Shown here in pieces: positions 45,885-54,991 of a stretch of 64,000 nucleotides of DNA. The DNA comes from Planctomycetaceae bacterium (GTDB lineage: Bacteria; Planctomycetota; Planctomycetia; Pirellulales; Pirellulaceae). A program made the position numbers and the translations under genes. The stretch lies in contig JAEUIQ010000024.1 in NCBI GenBank assembly GCA_016794985.1, positions 1-64,000 on the forward strand, written 5' to 3'. The notes below the pieces were generated by a model. It had not been told where the DNA came from. It was given only the letters and a program-made list of their open reading frames with translations, and ran no database searches. Within the stretch, counting starts at the first letter, position 1; each line of letters starts with the position of its first letter.

Positions 45885-47867
45885 CTAAACGGCAAAATCG
45901 GGTTGCCAGCGTTGGAACCACAACTCCAAGACCAACAGAGACCACAAACGATAGGCATGGTCGAACTTGCCAGTCACGTGTTCCCGGACCAATCGAGTGA
46001 CCTCGGACGACTCGAACAAACCACGACTTGTCGCCGCCGAACCCAGTAATGTCTGTTCGGCAAGTTCACGCATCGGTCCACGAAACCAGTGGTCCAAAGG
46101 TACGCCAAAACCTTGCTTTTTTCTAGCCCATATCTCGCTGGGCAACAGGTGTCCAAAGGCGTCTTGCAGAATTCTTTTTCCACGATTCCCACGCAACTTC
46201 CACGAACTCGGCATTTGAGCCGCCAGCTCCACTACATGATGGTCCAAGAAGGGTTGCCGAACTTCCAATCCATGGGCCATCGAAGCGATATCAACTTTCG
46301 TATTCAAGTCGCACGGCAAATACGTCAACAAATCCGTCAAAGAAAAGCGAGTTACCGGATCTCGACCTGCGAAGATTCGATAATACTTGGCGACAAAGTC
46401 CAGTGGGTCCCGTTGCGGGAGCTGCTCCAAATACCGCTCCGAGTACAATGAACCCCGCTGTTGGTCGTGGAAGATTCCGATCCACTGCATGTAACGCGCC
46501 ACCGGCGGCAACGTCATCGCTTGTGAAAATCGTTTCCAGCGTCGCAACACGTTGCGTTGGCTCATGTCGCTGGGGATTCGCTGCCAAATGGGCCAAGCCA
46601 AAAAGGACTGCATCCCGGGTATGCGATCCAATGTCGCCGCAAATCGCGCGGCTTGATAACGATTGTAGCCCGCGAACAACTCATCGCTGCCATCACCCGA
46701 CAAGGCGACCGTGACTTGTCGTTTCGTCATCTGTGAAAGATACCAAGTGGGGATGGCGGAACTATCGGCAAAAGGTTGATCGTAGTGATGGATCAAGTCG
46801 GGCAAAACTTGAAGAGCCTTCGGTTCCACAACAAATGCTTCATGTCGTGTGCCCAGATGTTGGGCCACTCGCTGCGAGTGTTCCGACTCGTCATAATCGG
46901 ATTCTCGGAAACCGATACTGAAAGTCTGAATCGGTTGCGAGCTATTTTTTTGCATCAAGGCGGCAATCAAACTCGAATCGACTCCGCCCGACAAAAACGT
47001 ACCCAGCGGTACCTCGCTCTGCATACGCATGACAACCGCTTGTTCCAAAGTGGATTGCAGTTGCGAGATGGCCGTCGCTTTGTCCTGACGTTTCTCCGTT
47101 GTCGGACAACCCCAATAAGATTGAACCTCCAGCGAACCTTCGCGGTCAGGGCCGACTCGCCAGATCGCCAAATGTCCGGGCGGCAAACTTGATACACCCT
47201 GGTAGATCGTGTCGGGGTGCGGAATGTACTGATACAACAGATAACTGTCGAGCGCCGATAAATTGATGCGAGTATCCAAATCGGCAACGGGCAGCAAGGA
47301 CTTCAACTCGCTGCCGAACACCAATCTCTGCGATTGTTGCGAGTAGAACAGCGGCTTCTGCCCCAAACGATCACGGGCCAGTAGCAACCTCTTTAGATGC
47401 CCATCCCAAATCGCGATGGCAAACATGCCGCGTAAGAACTTGAAGCACGCGGCCCCCTCGTCTTCGTACAGATGTACGATTGTCTCGGCATCGCCATGAG
47501 TTCGGAAACGGTGCCCATTCCCTTCCAATCGTTGGCGTAACTCGCGGTAGTTGTAGATCTCACCATTGAAGACCACTCGAATGGATTCGTCTTCATTGCT
47601 GATGGGCTGCATGCCGGTTGCCAGGTCAATGATCGAAAGCCGCCGAAAGCCAAGCCCAACCCCCACCGCAACGGAATGCGCGGAGGCCGCACGTTCATCC
47701 TGTTGTTCGCCGATACTTTCGTTGTTCGATCGTTCCCCAATCGGCTCGAAGAATGTCGCTCGATCATCCGGTCCGCGATGCGTCAAGTTGTCGGTCATTT
47801 GCTCCAAAGTCCGCTGATCAATCGAGCGTCTTCCCGAAGTCCAAACCGCGCCAGTTATCCCACACAT
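45885..47867 (-). CDS. asnB: Asparagine synthase (glutamine-hydrolysing)
   Basis: The enzyme makes asparagine from aspartate, ATP and glutamine. The N-terminal class II glutaminase domain begins MCGITGAVW, leaving Cys2 as the nucleophile, and contains HRGPDD and SNEDESIRVVFNGEIYNYRE. The C-terminal synthetase domain has the ATP-pyrophosphatase loop GTFLSGGVDSSLIAALM and VALSGDGSDELFAGYNRYQA. At 660 residues it is typical of the long bacterial AsnB form, which also includes paralogs used in exopolysaccharide clusters. Its housekeeping neighbours favour plain asparagine synthesis. Confidence 0.95.
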   Translation of the reverse strand: MCGITGAVWTSGRRSIDQRTLEQMTDNLTHRGPDDRATFFEPIGERSNNESIGEQQDERAASAHSVAVGVGLGFRRLSIIDLATGMQPISNEDESIRVVFNGEIYNYRELRQRLEGNGHRFRTHGDAETIVHLYEDEGAACFKFLRGMFAIAIWDGHLKRLLLARDRLGQKPLFYSQQSQRLVFGSELKSLLPVADLDTRINLSALDSYLLYQYIPHPDTIYQGVSSLPPGHLAIWRVGPDREGSLEVQSYWGCPTTEKRQDKATAISQLQSTLEQAVVMRMQSEVPLGTFLSGGVDSSLIAALMQKNSSQPIQTFSIGFRESDYDESEHSQRVAQHLGTRHEAFVVEPKALQVLPDLIHHYDQPFADSSAIPTWYLSQMTKRQVTVALSGDGSDELFAGYNRYQAARFAATLDRIPGMQSFLAWPIWQRIPSDMSQRNVLRRWKRFSQAMTLPPVARYMQWIGIFHDQQRGSLYSERYLEQLPQRDPLDFVAKYYRIFAGRDPVTRFSLTDLLTYLPCDLNTKVDIASMAHGLEVRQPFLDHHVVELAAQMPSSWKLRGNRGKRILQDAFGHLLPSEIWARKKQGFGVPLDHWFRGPMRELAEQTLLGSAATSRGLFESSEVTRLVREHVTGKFDHAYRLWSLLVLELWFQRWQPDFAV

Positions 47868-47907
47868 ATCGATTTCACTTGGTTCCTAGCTGGCTGGCCG
47901 ACGACAT

Positions 47908-48678
47908 TCAAGTGTTGGCCTCTTCCGAATCCGAATAGGGCACTGGTTCGCCAGCCAACTCAGCCAAGGCATTACTGGCGGCTCGTTGTTGAGCTTGCTT
48001 CTTATTGCGACCCGCCGCCGGGGCGAAGACGCGATCCCCCAATTGGACGGCGACTCGAAAGAACTTTTTATGATCGGGCCCCGACTCTTCCAACAAACTG
48101 TAGACCGGAGATAGTTTGAAATGCTTTTGGGCGTGATGTTGCAGCTGACTTTTGAAATTGCTCTCGTGGCTCGTCTCCACGGCTTGCTCGACTTCACGCT
48201 TGATATGTTTGAGGACAAAATCGCGCGCCGTTTGCCAATCGCTATCGAGAAACATCGCAGCTACGATGGCTTCAAACACGTCGCCCAAGATACTGGACGG
48301 TACGGCGGCATTGGCCATTCCCTTGCCAACGATCAAACAGGCTTCGAGTCCAAGTTGTCGACTAATCTTGGCACAAGTTTGACCACTGACCACCACCGAC
48401 TTGATTTTCGTCAGCTCACCTTCCATGACGCTGGGGAATCGATGATACAAAAATTCGCAAACAACCCCACCCAGCAAAGAGTCACCCAAAAACTCCAATC
48501 GCTCGCTCGAGAGAAGTTTGTGATTCGCGGAAGAAGCGTGCGTTAGTGCTGCAAGCAATAAATTGGTGTCTTTGAATTGGTAGCCAATCAATTGTTGGCA
48601 GCGGCCCAATACTTCTGTCTGGTCGGTGGACAATTGGCCGTTTGCTAGCGTGTGTCCCCCGGTTTTGTTTTTCGCCAT
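47908..48678 (-). CDS. rnc: Ribonuclease III
   Basis: RNase III cleaves double-stranded RNA during rRNA and mRNA processing. The catalytic signature is ERLEFLGDSLLGGVV, with Glu and Asp for metal binding, and the second acidic block is LGDVFEAIVAAMFLDSDW. The C-terminal double-stranded-RNA-binding domain ends with AGRNKKQAQQRAASNALAEL. I use ATG 48678 (256 residues); starts at 48705-48708 would add about ten residues and cannot be excluded. It heads the run that includes asnB, trpS and acpS, 40 bases before asnB. Confidence 0.95.
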   Translation of the reverse strand: MAKNKTGGHTLANGQLSTDQTEVLGRCQQLIGYQFKDTNLLLAALTHASSANHKLLSSERLEFLGDSLLGGVVCEFLYHRFPSVMEGELTKIKSVVVSGQTCAKISRQLGLEACLIVGKGMANAAVPSSILGDVFEAIVAAMFLDSDWQTARDFVLKHIKREVEQAVETSHESNFKSQLQHHAQKHFKLSPVYSLLEESGPDHKKFFRVAVQLGDRVFAPAAGRNKKQAQQRAASNALAELAGEPVPYSDSEEANT

Positions 48679-48708
48679 AACCGTTCTTTCGTCGTATAGA
48701 GGCATCAA

Positions 48709-49266
48709 GCTATAGTTCGAGCCCGCGAAGCGAACGCTCCGAAACCTGACGCCAACCCTTATCTGGGCGATTTAGACAAAGACGGTAACCGGCCGCGTGA
48801 ATTCAGGAGCCACCGACATGGCAGCCGTGATTAACGCGGCGGGTTTCCATTTTTAGCAGATCGCCTATCTAACCAGTTTTAATTATGTCCCGAAAGTTAA
48901 GATTTCACAAGCGAAATCGTAAAAAGCCGCTGCAAAAACTCGCATTGCCGGATTTGCCGGTAATGTTTACAAACGGCACTGGGAATATTTTGCCGGTATC
49001 GCGATGGCTGGTGGGATTCGAACGTTACCCAATTGGGGGTCGATCGAGAACATCGTTGTCGGAAAAGGTCGAATTCCGCCCGGATTTTGGACGCTGCGCT
49101 AGTTGTGAAGCGAAGAAACAGCAACGGGCTCCTGTCACTTTAGCGCATTGGCATGTCAATTGCGTACAGTTAGGCCCGGGAAGAAACAGATGCTGAGTCG
49201 ACCGAAATGTTTCGGCACTTAACTCGGTGTTGAATTTACTGAATTGGATCAAGGAGGATCACATCA
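48709..49266. other. Intergenic region between rnc and OmpH-like gene
   Basis: These 558 bases hold no gene I can support. A 103-codon plus-strand frame at 48885-49196 has no recognisable product and a basic, low-quality composition. GGAGG at 49253-49257 belongs to the next gene. Confidence 0.5.
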
Positions 49267-49896
49267 ATGGTTCGAGCAAGTTTAATCACGTTGGCGGTAT
49301 TGGCGTCGACATTCGCTAGCGTGGCGACCACTCAAGGTCAAGTTCAAGGTCAAACGCAAGGCCCAGCACAACCGGGGATTGTGGTTGTTTTGGATATGGT
49401 TCGTGTCTTCAAGGCACATCCTGGGCATCAGGCCGCGATGACCAAGATTGAAGCTCGCGCCGAAGAAATGCGGAAAGACTTCCAAGCTCAGCAAGTGGCG
49501 TTGCAAGACAAGGCCAAACAAGCAGAACAACAGTACCAAGGCGCCCAGCGCGACCAAATCGAGATTCAATTGCGGCAGGAAGAAGTGGCGTTGCAAACCA
49601 AGGCTCGTCAAGCTCAGACAGAGTTAATGAAAAGTGAGGCGGAAGCGTTCTACAAAACTCACTCGGAAGTGATGACCATCGTTCAGGAACTTTGCCAACA
49701 ATACAACGTAGGTTTGGTGCTCGGTTACGACAGCGAACCCATCGATCCAAGTCGTCCCGAATCCGTGATTCGTGGCGTGCAACGATCCGTTGTGTACCAT
49801 ACCAATGACCTGACAGATCACGTCTTGCACCGACTTGGTGAAACAACTCGGACGGCAGGAACCGGCACACCTGCAACCGACACGAGACGTAATTAG
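49267..49896 (+). CDS. OmpH/Skp-like periplasmic chaperone
   Basis: The 209-residue product starts with a signal peptide (SLITLAVLASTFASVATTQG) and a Gln-rich stretch, then the Skp/OmpH core: VVVLDMVRVFKAHPGHQ, the charged helices EARAEEMRKDFQAQQVALQD and EIQLRQEEVALQTKARQAQ, and a final VVYHTNDLTDHVLHRL. Skp holds unfolded outer-membrane proteins during transport through the periplasm. A long coiled coil fits its tentacle structure. GGAGG sits about ten bases upstream. A rho-independent terminator follows 85 bases after the stop, so it is probably monocistronic. Confidence 0.9.
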   Translation: MVRASLITLAVLASTFASVATTQGQVQGQTQGPAQPGIVVVLDMVRVFKAHPGHQAAMTKIEARAEEMRKDFQAQQVALQDKAKQAEQQYQGAQRDQIEIQLRQEEVALQTKARQAQTELMKSEAEAFYKTHSEVMTIVQELCQQYNVGLVLGYDSEPIDPSRPESVIRGVQRSVVYHTNDLTDHVLHRLGETTRTAGTGTPATDTRRN

Positions 49897-49981
49897 TCTT
49901 TCACGCACCGGTGCGTCGAGAACCATGTTTCTCGCGAATGAACTCGTTTGGCTCGTCCTCCTGCCAAACTACAACCAGAAA

Positions 49982-50012
49982 GCCACTGCCTGCCCGGGCA
50001 GTGGCTTTTTTT
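49982..50012 (+). terminator. Rho-independent terminator of the OmpH-like gene
   Basis: GCCACTGCC (49982-49990) pairs with GGCAGTGGC (49997-50005) around a six-base loop, followed by seven T (50006-50012) and preceded by A residues. Confidence 0.92.
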
Positions 50013-50606
50013 GTCGGAGCTTCTGAACTGCTTCGAATTGAATCGCGATATTCCGCGAACAAGATCAGGACGAGAACATCAACCGGCGCAGTTTTCCGCG
50101 ACCAACCGCGAAAACCAAACGACCATTGGCCAAATGCATCGGACTCAAAGGAACGGGAGATTCCGTGCCATTCGATTTAGCGGAATTCTCCGCTCTGGCC
50201 CCACAGAGAACGGTGCGGTCGTGTCGTTTCTGGTTCGATTCGGAGGGCCTGAAGCAATCGATGACTGAACAAACCAACGACTTTTCAACTGGGGAGCAGG
50301 TTCGTTCAAGGGAGAAACTACCGTTCAGCCAGCCGCAACACTTGGAAAATTGGTTTGTGGTAAGTAACGCAAACGCGAGGCCACCTTCGCCCGAAAAGTT
50401 GAAAAACGCGGAAAACAGTGGGGATCTGAGCGATCGACGTATCGCGAGAGGATACATCTGACTTGGAGAACTGGCGGATAGCCTGAGATTCTTAGGATAA
50501 GACGAGTACAGCGGAGGCAACGCTTTTCGGGAAGACTCTCGCGCCGCTTAATGATCAAGGGGCGCAATCGAGCTGCGAGTTTGCAAAAACAGCAAGCCCT
50601 TACAAG

Positions 50607-50687
50607 GAAGACTTGGAAAAGTGCGAGAGTCATGAAGGCCATCGTAGTCGCGAGGCGCAAGCTTTTGCCTTCGGTCTCATGCACCAC
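50607..50687 (-). pseudogene. Relic of a P2-type ATPase C-terminal segment
   Basis: The minus strand encodes ETEGKSLRLATTMAFMTLAL followed by FQVF. This closely matches GTEGESLRRATTMAFMTLAL-AQVF of the intact ATPase gene at 54992-57793, about 4.7 kb away. No similarity is evident beyond this short stretch. It is probably a degraded duplicate or recombination scar. Confidence 0.75.
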
Positions 50688-50703
50688 CGCGAAACGTTGA
50701 CTT

Positions 50704-53172
50704 TCAATTCAAAGTTGATCGATCTTGATACGTAAGAAGCCGTAGCGCATTGACAACGACAAGCAGTGTCGAGCCTTCATGAAGCACGACTGCGGCACCC
50801 AGTTTCAGCCCAATTACGGTGGCGGGAACGAGGAATGCGACCATGCTGAGACTGAACCAGAGATTCTGGCGAATGATGCGGCTCGTTTGTCGGCTAAGCC
50901 CCACAACGAAGGGGAGGTGGTTTAAGTCGTCCGACATCAATGCCACGTCAGCGGTTTCGAGGGCTACATCAGAACCGGCCGCTCCCATGGCGATTCCCAC
51001 CGTGGAATGGGCCATCGCGGGAGCGTCATTCACGCCGTCGCCGACCATCGCCACACCCTCTTGTGCGCTGAGTTTCTTGATCGCCGCGACTTTGTCATCG
51101 GGCATCAGGTCGCCCCAGGCTTCATCGAGACCGACTACTTGGGCGACAGCGTTGGCGACCTGTTGATTATCACCCGAGAGCATGATCAGGCGACGGATGC
51201 CCAACTGTCGCAACCGGGCAATCACGTCCTTGGCTGCGGAGCGCGGCGTATCCATCAAACCCAAGACGCCGAGGTAAATGTCTCCACGCCGTATGACCAT
51301 GGTCGTGCGTCCGCTGGTCTTCAACTTTTCGACTTCTTTATGCAGCGCATCGGGTAGGGATGAACCCTCGATTTCGGCGAACAAGTTTTCCTTGCCGATG
51401 TAAACCAACTGACCGTCGATTGTGGCTTTGACCCCTAGACCAGTGATGCTCTGTACATCGTGAGCTTCTAGGGCTGAATCAGTTTTCAACCGATCTTTGC
51501 CACCCAGCACCACGGCGGCAGCAAGCGGATGGTCGCTAAGACGCTCCACGGCAATCGCCACTCGCAGCAACTCTTCTTCGGCGACACCATCGCAAGTGAC
51601 CACGTCGGTCAGTCGCGGCTTTCCCTCAGTCAATGTACCGGTCTTATCGAATGCGATCGCGCCGAGTGTTCCCAAATTCTCCAGCGGTCCACCACCTTTG
51701 ATGAGCACTCCGCCGCGAGCCGCGCGGGCCACCCCGCTGAGGACAGCGCTGGGGGTCGAGATCGCCAACGCACACGGACTGGCCGCGACTAACACCGCCA
51801 TCGCGCGATAGAACGACGCACTGAAGGGCTCGTCGATTATGACCCAAGCAAACAACAGCAGCAAGACAAACGCCAGTACTGCGGGAACGAAGTACCGCTC
51901 GAACTTGTCGGCAAAACGTTGTGTGGGAGACTTCTGCGTTTCAGCCTCATTGACCATTTGAACGACGCGGGCAAGCGTTGATTCACTGGCGAGCTTCGAG
52001 ACCTGAATCTCTAGTGCCCCGCTGCCATTGATAGTGCCCGCGAACGCTCGGTATTGTGGTTCAAGGCGATCGGGATTTGAGGCTGCCTGCCTCGCATCAG
52101 CGACGGCCCGCTTGTCCACGGGCACGCTTTCACCGGTGATGGGCGCCTGATTGACGCTGCCTTCTCCCTTGATCACAAACCCGTCCGCCGGAAGCCGCTC
52201 ATTTGGTTTGACTATCACTACGTCTCCAATCACAAGCTGTTCCACTGGAACTTCTTCGGACTTGTTCTCGCGACGAACCAGTGCGGTTTGCGGGGCAAGC
52301 TTCGCGAGCGCTTCGATCGCCCGCTTTGCGCGTCCCATCGCATATTGTTCGAGACCGTGTCCCAGGCTGAAGAGAAATAACAGCAGAGCACCTTCGGCCC
52401 ATTCGCCAAGTGCGGCGGCACCAACCGCAGCTAGCAACATCAGCGCGTCAATGTCAAAACGGACTGCAATGATGTCCTGAATCGCCCCACGAAACATGAA
52501 CAGGCCGCCGAAACAATACGCTGCCAGATACAGACTCCAAGGCACCCATGGCGTAACGTTTGTCAACACCGACAGCAACCAACCAACGAGCAGCAGCCCG
52601 CCGCAGAGTGCAGCGAAGACGAGTTCTGTCTGTTCGCCAAACAGGCCACCATGGCGATGCTCGTCACTCTTTTCAGCAAGCTTGCGTTCTACTGAAAGTG
52701 GCTCGCCTGGTTTCGGCCTTTGCGGCTCTTCGAGGATTCGCACGCCTATTTTCTGCACGGCCTTCCGGATGGCGCCGACGTCGGTTGCCCGACGATCAAA
52801 CTCGATGCGCAAGATGCCAGCAGCGGATGAAGATGCTTCCAATACTCCAGTGAGTTGTCTCACCTCCGACTCGACCTTGCACGCTCGGCGAGCGTACATC
52901 GGTGCGGACTTGAGCAACAAGTGCCCGAACCGCTTTTCAAGCTCTGCTCCGGCTCGGTGCGCCAGATCCCGAACGTCACCGATCGACAGCCGGCTAGAAT
53001 CATAGTGAATGCACAATTGTCCTGGCTCTTTGCCGCCCGAGTCCGGAATGTGTGCCGCCTCAATTCCGTCGGTTGCTTTCAGCAAGTCACTGATTCGTTT
53101 CACGCAAGCATCATGAGCATCCGGTACCGTTGGCAACAGCAGCGAGATTTCGATTCGAGTCTTTTCAGTCAT
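50704..53172 (-). CDS. Heavy-metal P1B-type ATPase, P1B-4-like (SPC motif)
   Basis: From ATG 53172 the product is 822 residues and pumps transition-metal ions across the membrane using ATP. Two N-terminal ferredoxin-like segments resemble heavy-metal-associated domains but lack CxxC; each has a lone Cys. The actuator motif is GESVPVDKRA, the phosphorylated Asp is in DKTGTLTEG, and GDGVNDAPAMA is the hinge. The membrane motif is ASPCALAISTP (SPC, not CPC), and near the end comes HEGSTLLVVVNALRLL. SPC with HEGST marks the P1B-4 group (CtpD, CoaT), linked to Co, Fe, Zn or Ni export. The true substrate cannot be read from sequence. It is the last intact gene of the minus-strand cluster. Confidence 0.92.
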   Translation of the reverse strand: MTEKTRIEISLLLPTVPDAHDACVKRISDLLKATDGIEAAHIPDSGGKEPGQLCIHYDSSRLSIGDVRDLAHRAGAELEKRFGHLLLKSAPMYARRACKVESEVRQLTGVLEASSSAAGILRIEFDRRATDVGAIRKAVQKIGVRILEEPQRPKPGEPLSVERKLAEKSDEHRHGGLFGEQTELVFAALCGGLLLVGWLLSVLTNVTPWVPWSLYLAAYCFGGLFMFRGAIQDIIAVRFDIDALMLLAAVGAAALGEWAEGALLLFLFSLGHGLEQYAMGRAKRAIEALAKLAPQTALVRRENKSEEVPVEQLVIGDVVIVKPNERLPADGFVIKGEGSVNQAPITGESVPVDKRAVADARQAASNPDRLEPQYRAFAGTINGSGALEIQVSKLASESTLARVVQMVNEAETQKSPTQRFADKFERYFVPAVLAFVLLLLFAWVIIDEPFSASFYRAMAVLVAASPCALAISTPSAVLSGVARAARGGVLIKGGGPLENLGTLGAIAFDKTGTLTEGKPRLTDVVTCDGVAEEELLRVAIAVERLSDHPLAAAVVLGGKDRLKTDSALEAHDVQSITGLGVKATIDGQLVYIGKENLFAEIEGSSLPDALHKEVEKLKTSGRTTMVIRRGDIYLGVLGLMDTPRSAAKDVIARLRQLGIRRLIMLSGDNQQVANAVAQVVGLDEAWGDLMPDDKVAAIKKLSAQEGVAMVGDGVNDAPAMAHSTVGIAMGAAGSDVALETADVALMSDDLNHLPFVVGLSRQTSRIIRQNLWFSLSMVAFLVPATVIGLKLGAAVVLHEGSTLLVVVNALRLLTYQDRSTLN

Positions 53173-53252
53173 ACGTTTTCTCAATTTGGTTTGCTCATAC
53201 AAAGTCCTTCTTCACTTGAGTCCCGGTCAGGCGCCGCAGGCGAGTTATGCTA

Positions 53253-53744
53253 CTAGTTCATTCGCCACAGAGTGAAGTTTAGAAATGTTGCAAAACTGAC
53301 CCAGGCTAGATAGGGAACCAACAGCAGTCCCGCCGGACTGTTGACCCTCCAGAACGCAATCAGCGTTGCTCCGAGTAACAGCCAAAGCACAGCGATATCA
53401 GCCAGAGCCAACCCGATCTGGTGCATCCCAAAGAACACGGGGGTCCAGATCCCATTCAGGAGCAATTGTATGAGGAACAACCCCAGCGGCCACTGCCGGG
53501 TCTTCCAGCCTCCTTCCCGCCACACCAGCCATGCCGCCACGCCCATCATCAAATAAAGCACTGTCCAAACGGGGCCAAAGATCCATGCAGGAGGATTCCA
53601 CGTGGGTTTTTGCAGTGCCATATACCAGCCATCAGTGGACACGAAGAACCCTGTGCTAGCCGTAGCGAGGCACAATGCGCACCAGCCGACAAGCGCTAGT
53701 GATTGCTGCAAGTTGATCGTCGCGGTTTTGAATGTTTCGCTCAT
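53253..53744 (-). CDS. tspO: TspO/MBR family membrane protein
   Basis: The 163-residue product has the five membrane helices and aromatic motifs of TspO: PTWNPPAWIFGPVWTVLYLM, GMHQIGLALADIAVLW and PYLAWVSFATFLNFTLW. TspO binds porphyrins and takes part in stress and tetrapyrrole control in bacteria. The start ATG 53744 follows AGGAG by seven bases, better than an ATG seven codons upstream. It sits between the metal ATPase and the M50 protease in one co-directional cluster, with gaps of about 80-95 bases. Confidence 0.93.
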   Translation of the reverse strand: MSETFKTATINLQQSLALVGWCALCLATASTGFFVSTDGWYMALQKPTWNPPAWIFGPVWTVLYLMMGVAAWLVWREGGWKTRQWPLGLFLIQLLLNGIWTPVFFGMHQIGLALADIAVLWLLLGATLIAFWRVNSPAGLLLVPYLAWVSFATFLNFTLWRMN

Positions 53745-53838
53745 GGCGAACTCCTCGCGAAACATTTCAGTGTCTCAGGCATGGGAATTTCCTAAAGGAA
53801 AAAGTAAAGGTTTGGTTGGTGGAGACTGGACGTCGGAC

Positions 53839-54942
53839 TCACGCAGACGCCCTCCGTGCTCGGTGCTCGCCTAATGCAGAGACGATCAGCAAGAACTCGT
53901 TGACGTTGTCTGCGGTCAGGAGCCCTACTAACTCACCGTGGAGCAGGACTGGGGCGGTTACACAACATTCCGCTGCTTGAATTCGTGCGAATCCCGCATC
54001 TAGCATTTCGTTCGCTTCCAGCGAAAGGAAATCTCGACGCATGACATCTTCCACCAACGAGTCTGGCCCGCGCTGTTGCAGTGCGATCATCAAGTCACGA
54101 CTCGTCAGAATGCCAACGACGCGTGTATCGTCCAACACCGGAAAGTCTTGCTGCTGAGTCGCCAATATCAGCTCGATCGCTCTTTGAAGAGAGTCCTTCG
54201 GTCGGAGTTGGCTAAAGTCAGTCATCATGGCACGGCTGACTGGAATGTCTCCCAACGCGGATTTCATAGTGGCCAGGCCGGATTCCTGTGCTGCGCCGAT
54301 CCACACGAACAAAGCAATGAACATCAGGAATGGACTGGTGAAGAGGCCGAGCAGCGCGAACAGCAAGGCCATCGCCTGACCAATGTTCGCAGCGATCTGG
54401 GTTGCCCGCGCGTATTCCAGTTTCGTTGCCAGTAGTGCTCGCAGCACCCGGCCTCCGTCCATGGGAAAAGCCGGGAGCATGTTGAATAGCACCAACGAGA
54501 CATTGACAAACATCAGCCGTTCGAGAAACGAACCACTCGACACCGTCAATTGTTCGAGCGGCCCGATTCCATCGGTGAGGTGGATCCAGGCGTACAGCGC
54601 CGCTGCAATCACGACGTTAACGGCAGGGCCAGCCAATGCCACCCACAATTCTTGCAGCGGTTCCTCCGGCATGCGTTCTAGCCGAGCGACCCCACCGATC
54701 GGAAGCAGGGTGATATCGCGCGTCTTGATTCCGTAACGGGCTGCCATTAGCGCGTGGCCAAATTCGTGTAGTACGACGCACCCGAACAGTGCCAGGATAA
54801 AGCCCACTCCTTCCAAGGTCTTTCCCAGACTATGGCCCGCCGACCAGTGGCTGAGGACAATAAACGCAATCAGAATCAGAAACGTGGCATGCATATACAC
54901 GCCGATTCCACGGAACCGACCGATTTTCCAAGACCATCGCAT
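53839..54942 (-). CDS. Site-2 protease (M50 metallopeptidase) with C-terminal CBS pair
   Basis: The 367-residue product has several membrane helices with zinc-binding HEFGHALMAARYG and the second motif NMLPAFPMDGGRVLRALL, both complete. The C-terminal half holds two CBS domains (from VSRAMMTDFSQL through VVGILTSRDLMIAL and ELVGLLTADNVNEFLL), which often bind adenine nucleotides. Such CBS-containing intramembrane proteases resemble Rip3 of Mycobacterium. The substrate, possibly an anti-sigma factor or membrane stress protein, is unknown. GAAGGA sits before the ATG. It lies 49 bases after the P2 ATPase. Confidence 0.92.
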   Translation of the reverse strand: MRWSWKIGRFRGIGVYMHATFLILIAFIVLSHWSAGHSLGKTLEGVGFILALFGCVVLHEFGHALMAARYGIKTRDITLLPIGGVARLERMPEEPLQELWVALAGPAVNVVIAAALYAWIHLTDGIGPLEQLTVSSGSFLERLMFVNVSLVLFNMLPAFPMDGGRVLRALLATKLEYARATQIAANIGQAMALLFALLGLFTSPFLMFIALFVWIGAAQESGLATMKSALGDIPVSRAMMTDFSQLRPKDSLQRAIELILATQQQDFPVLDDTRVVGILTSRDLMIALQQRGPDSLVEDVMRRDFLSLEANEMLDAGFARIQAAECCVTAPVLLHGELVGLLTADNVNEFLLIVSALGEHRARRASA

Positions 54943-54991
54943 GGTGTATTCCTTCTTTTGCTTAAATCAACGTCGCAATTTGTGGATGCGC

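Larger units (their letters stand above)
49897..50703. other. Long intergenic stretch with terminator and ATPase relic
   Basis: About 800 bases carry no intact gene. They contain the terminator at 49982-50012 and a decayed P2-type ATPase fragment at 50607-50687. The rest has only short shadow frames. Confidence 0.5.

Noticed and set aside
48885..49196. 103-codon plus-strand frame between rnc and the OmpH-like gene
   Set aside because: No recognisable domain, Arg/Lys-rich low-quality composition and no ribosome site.
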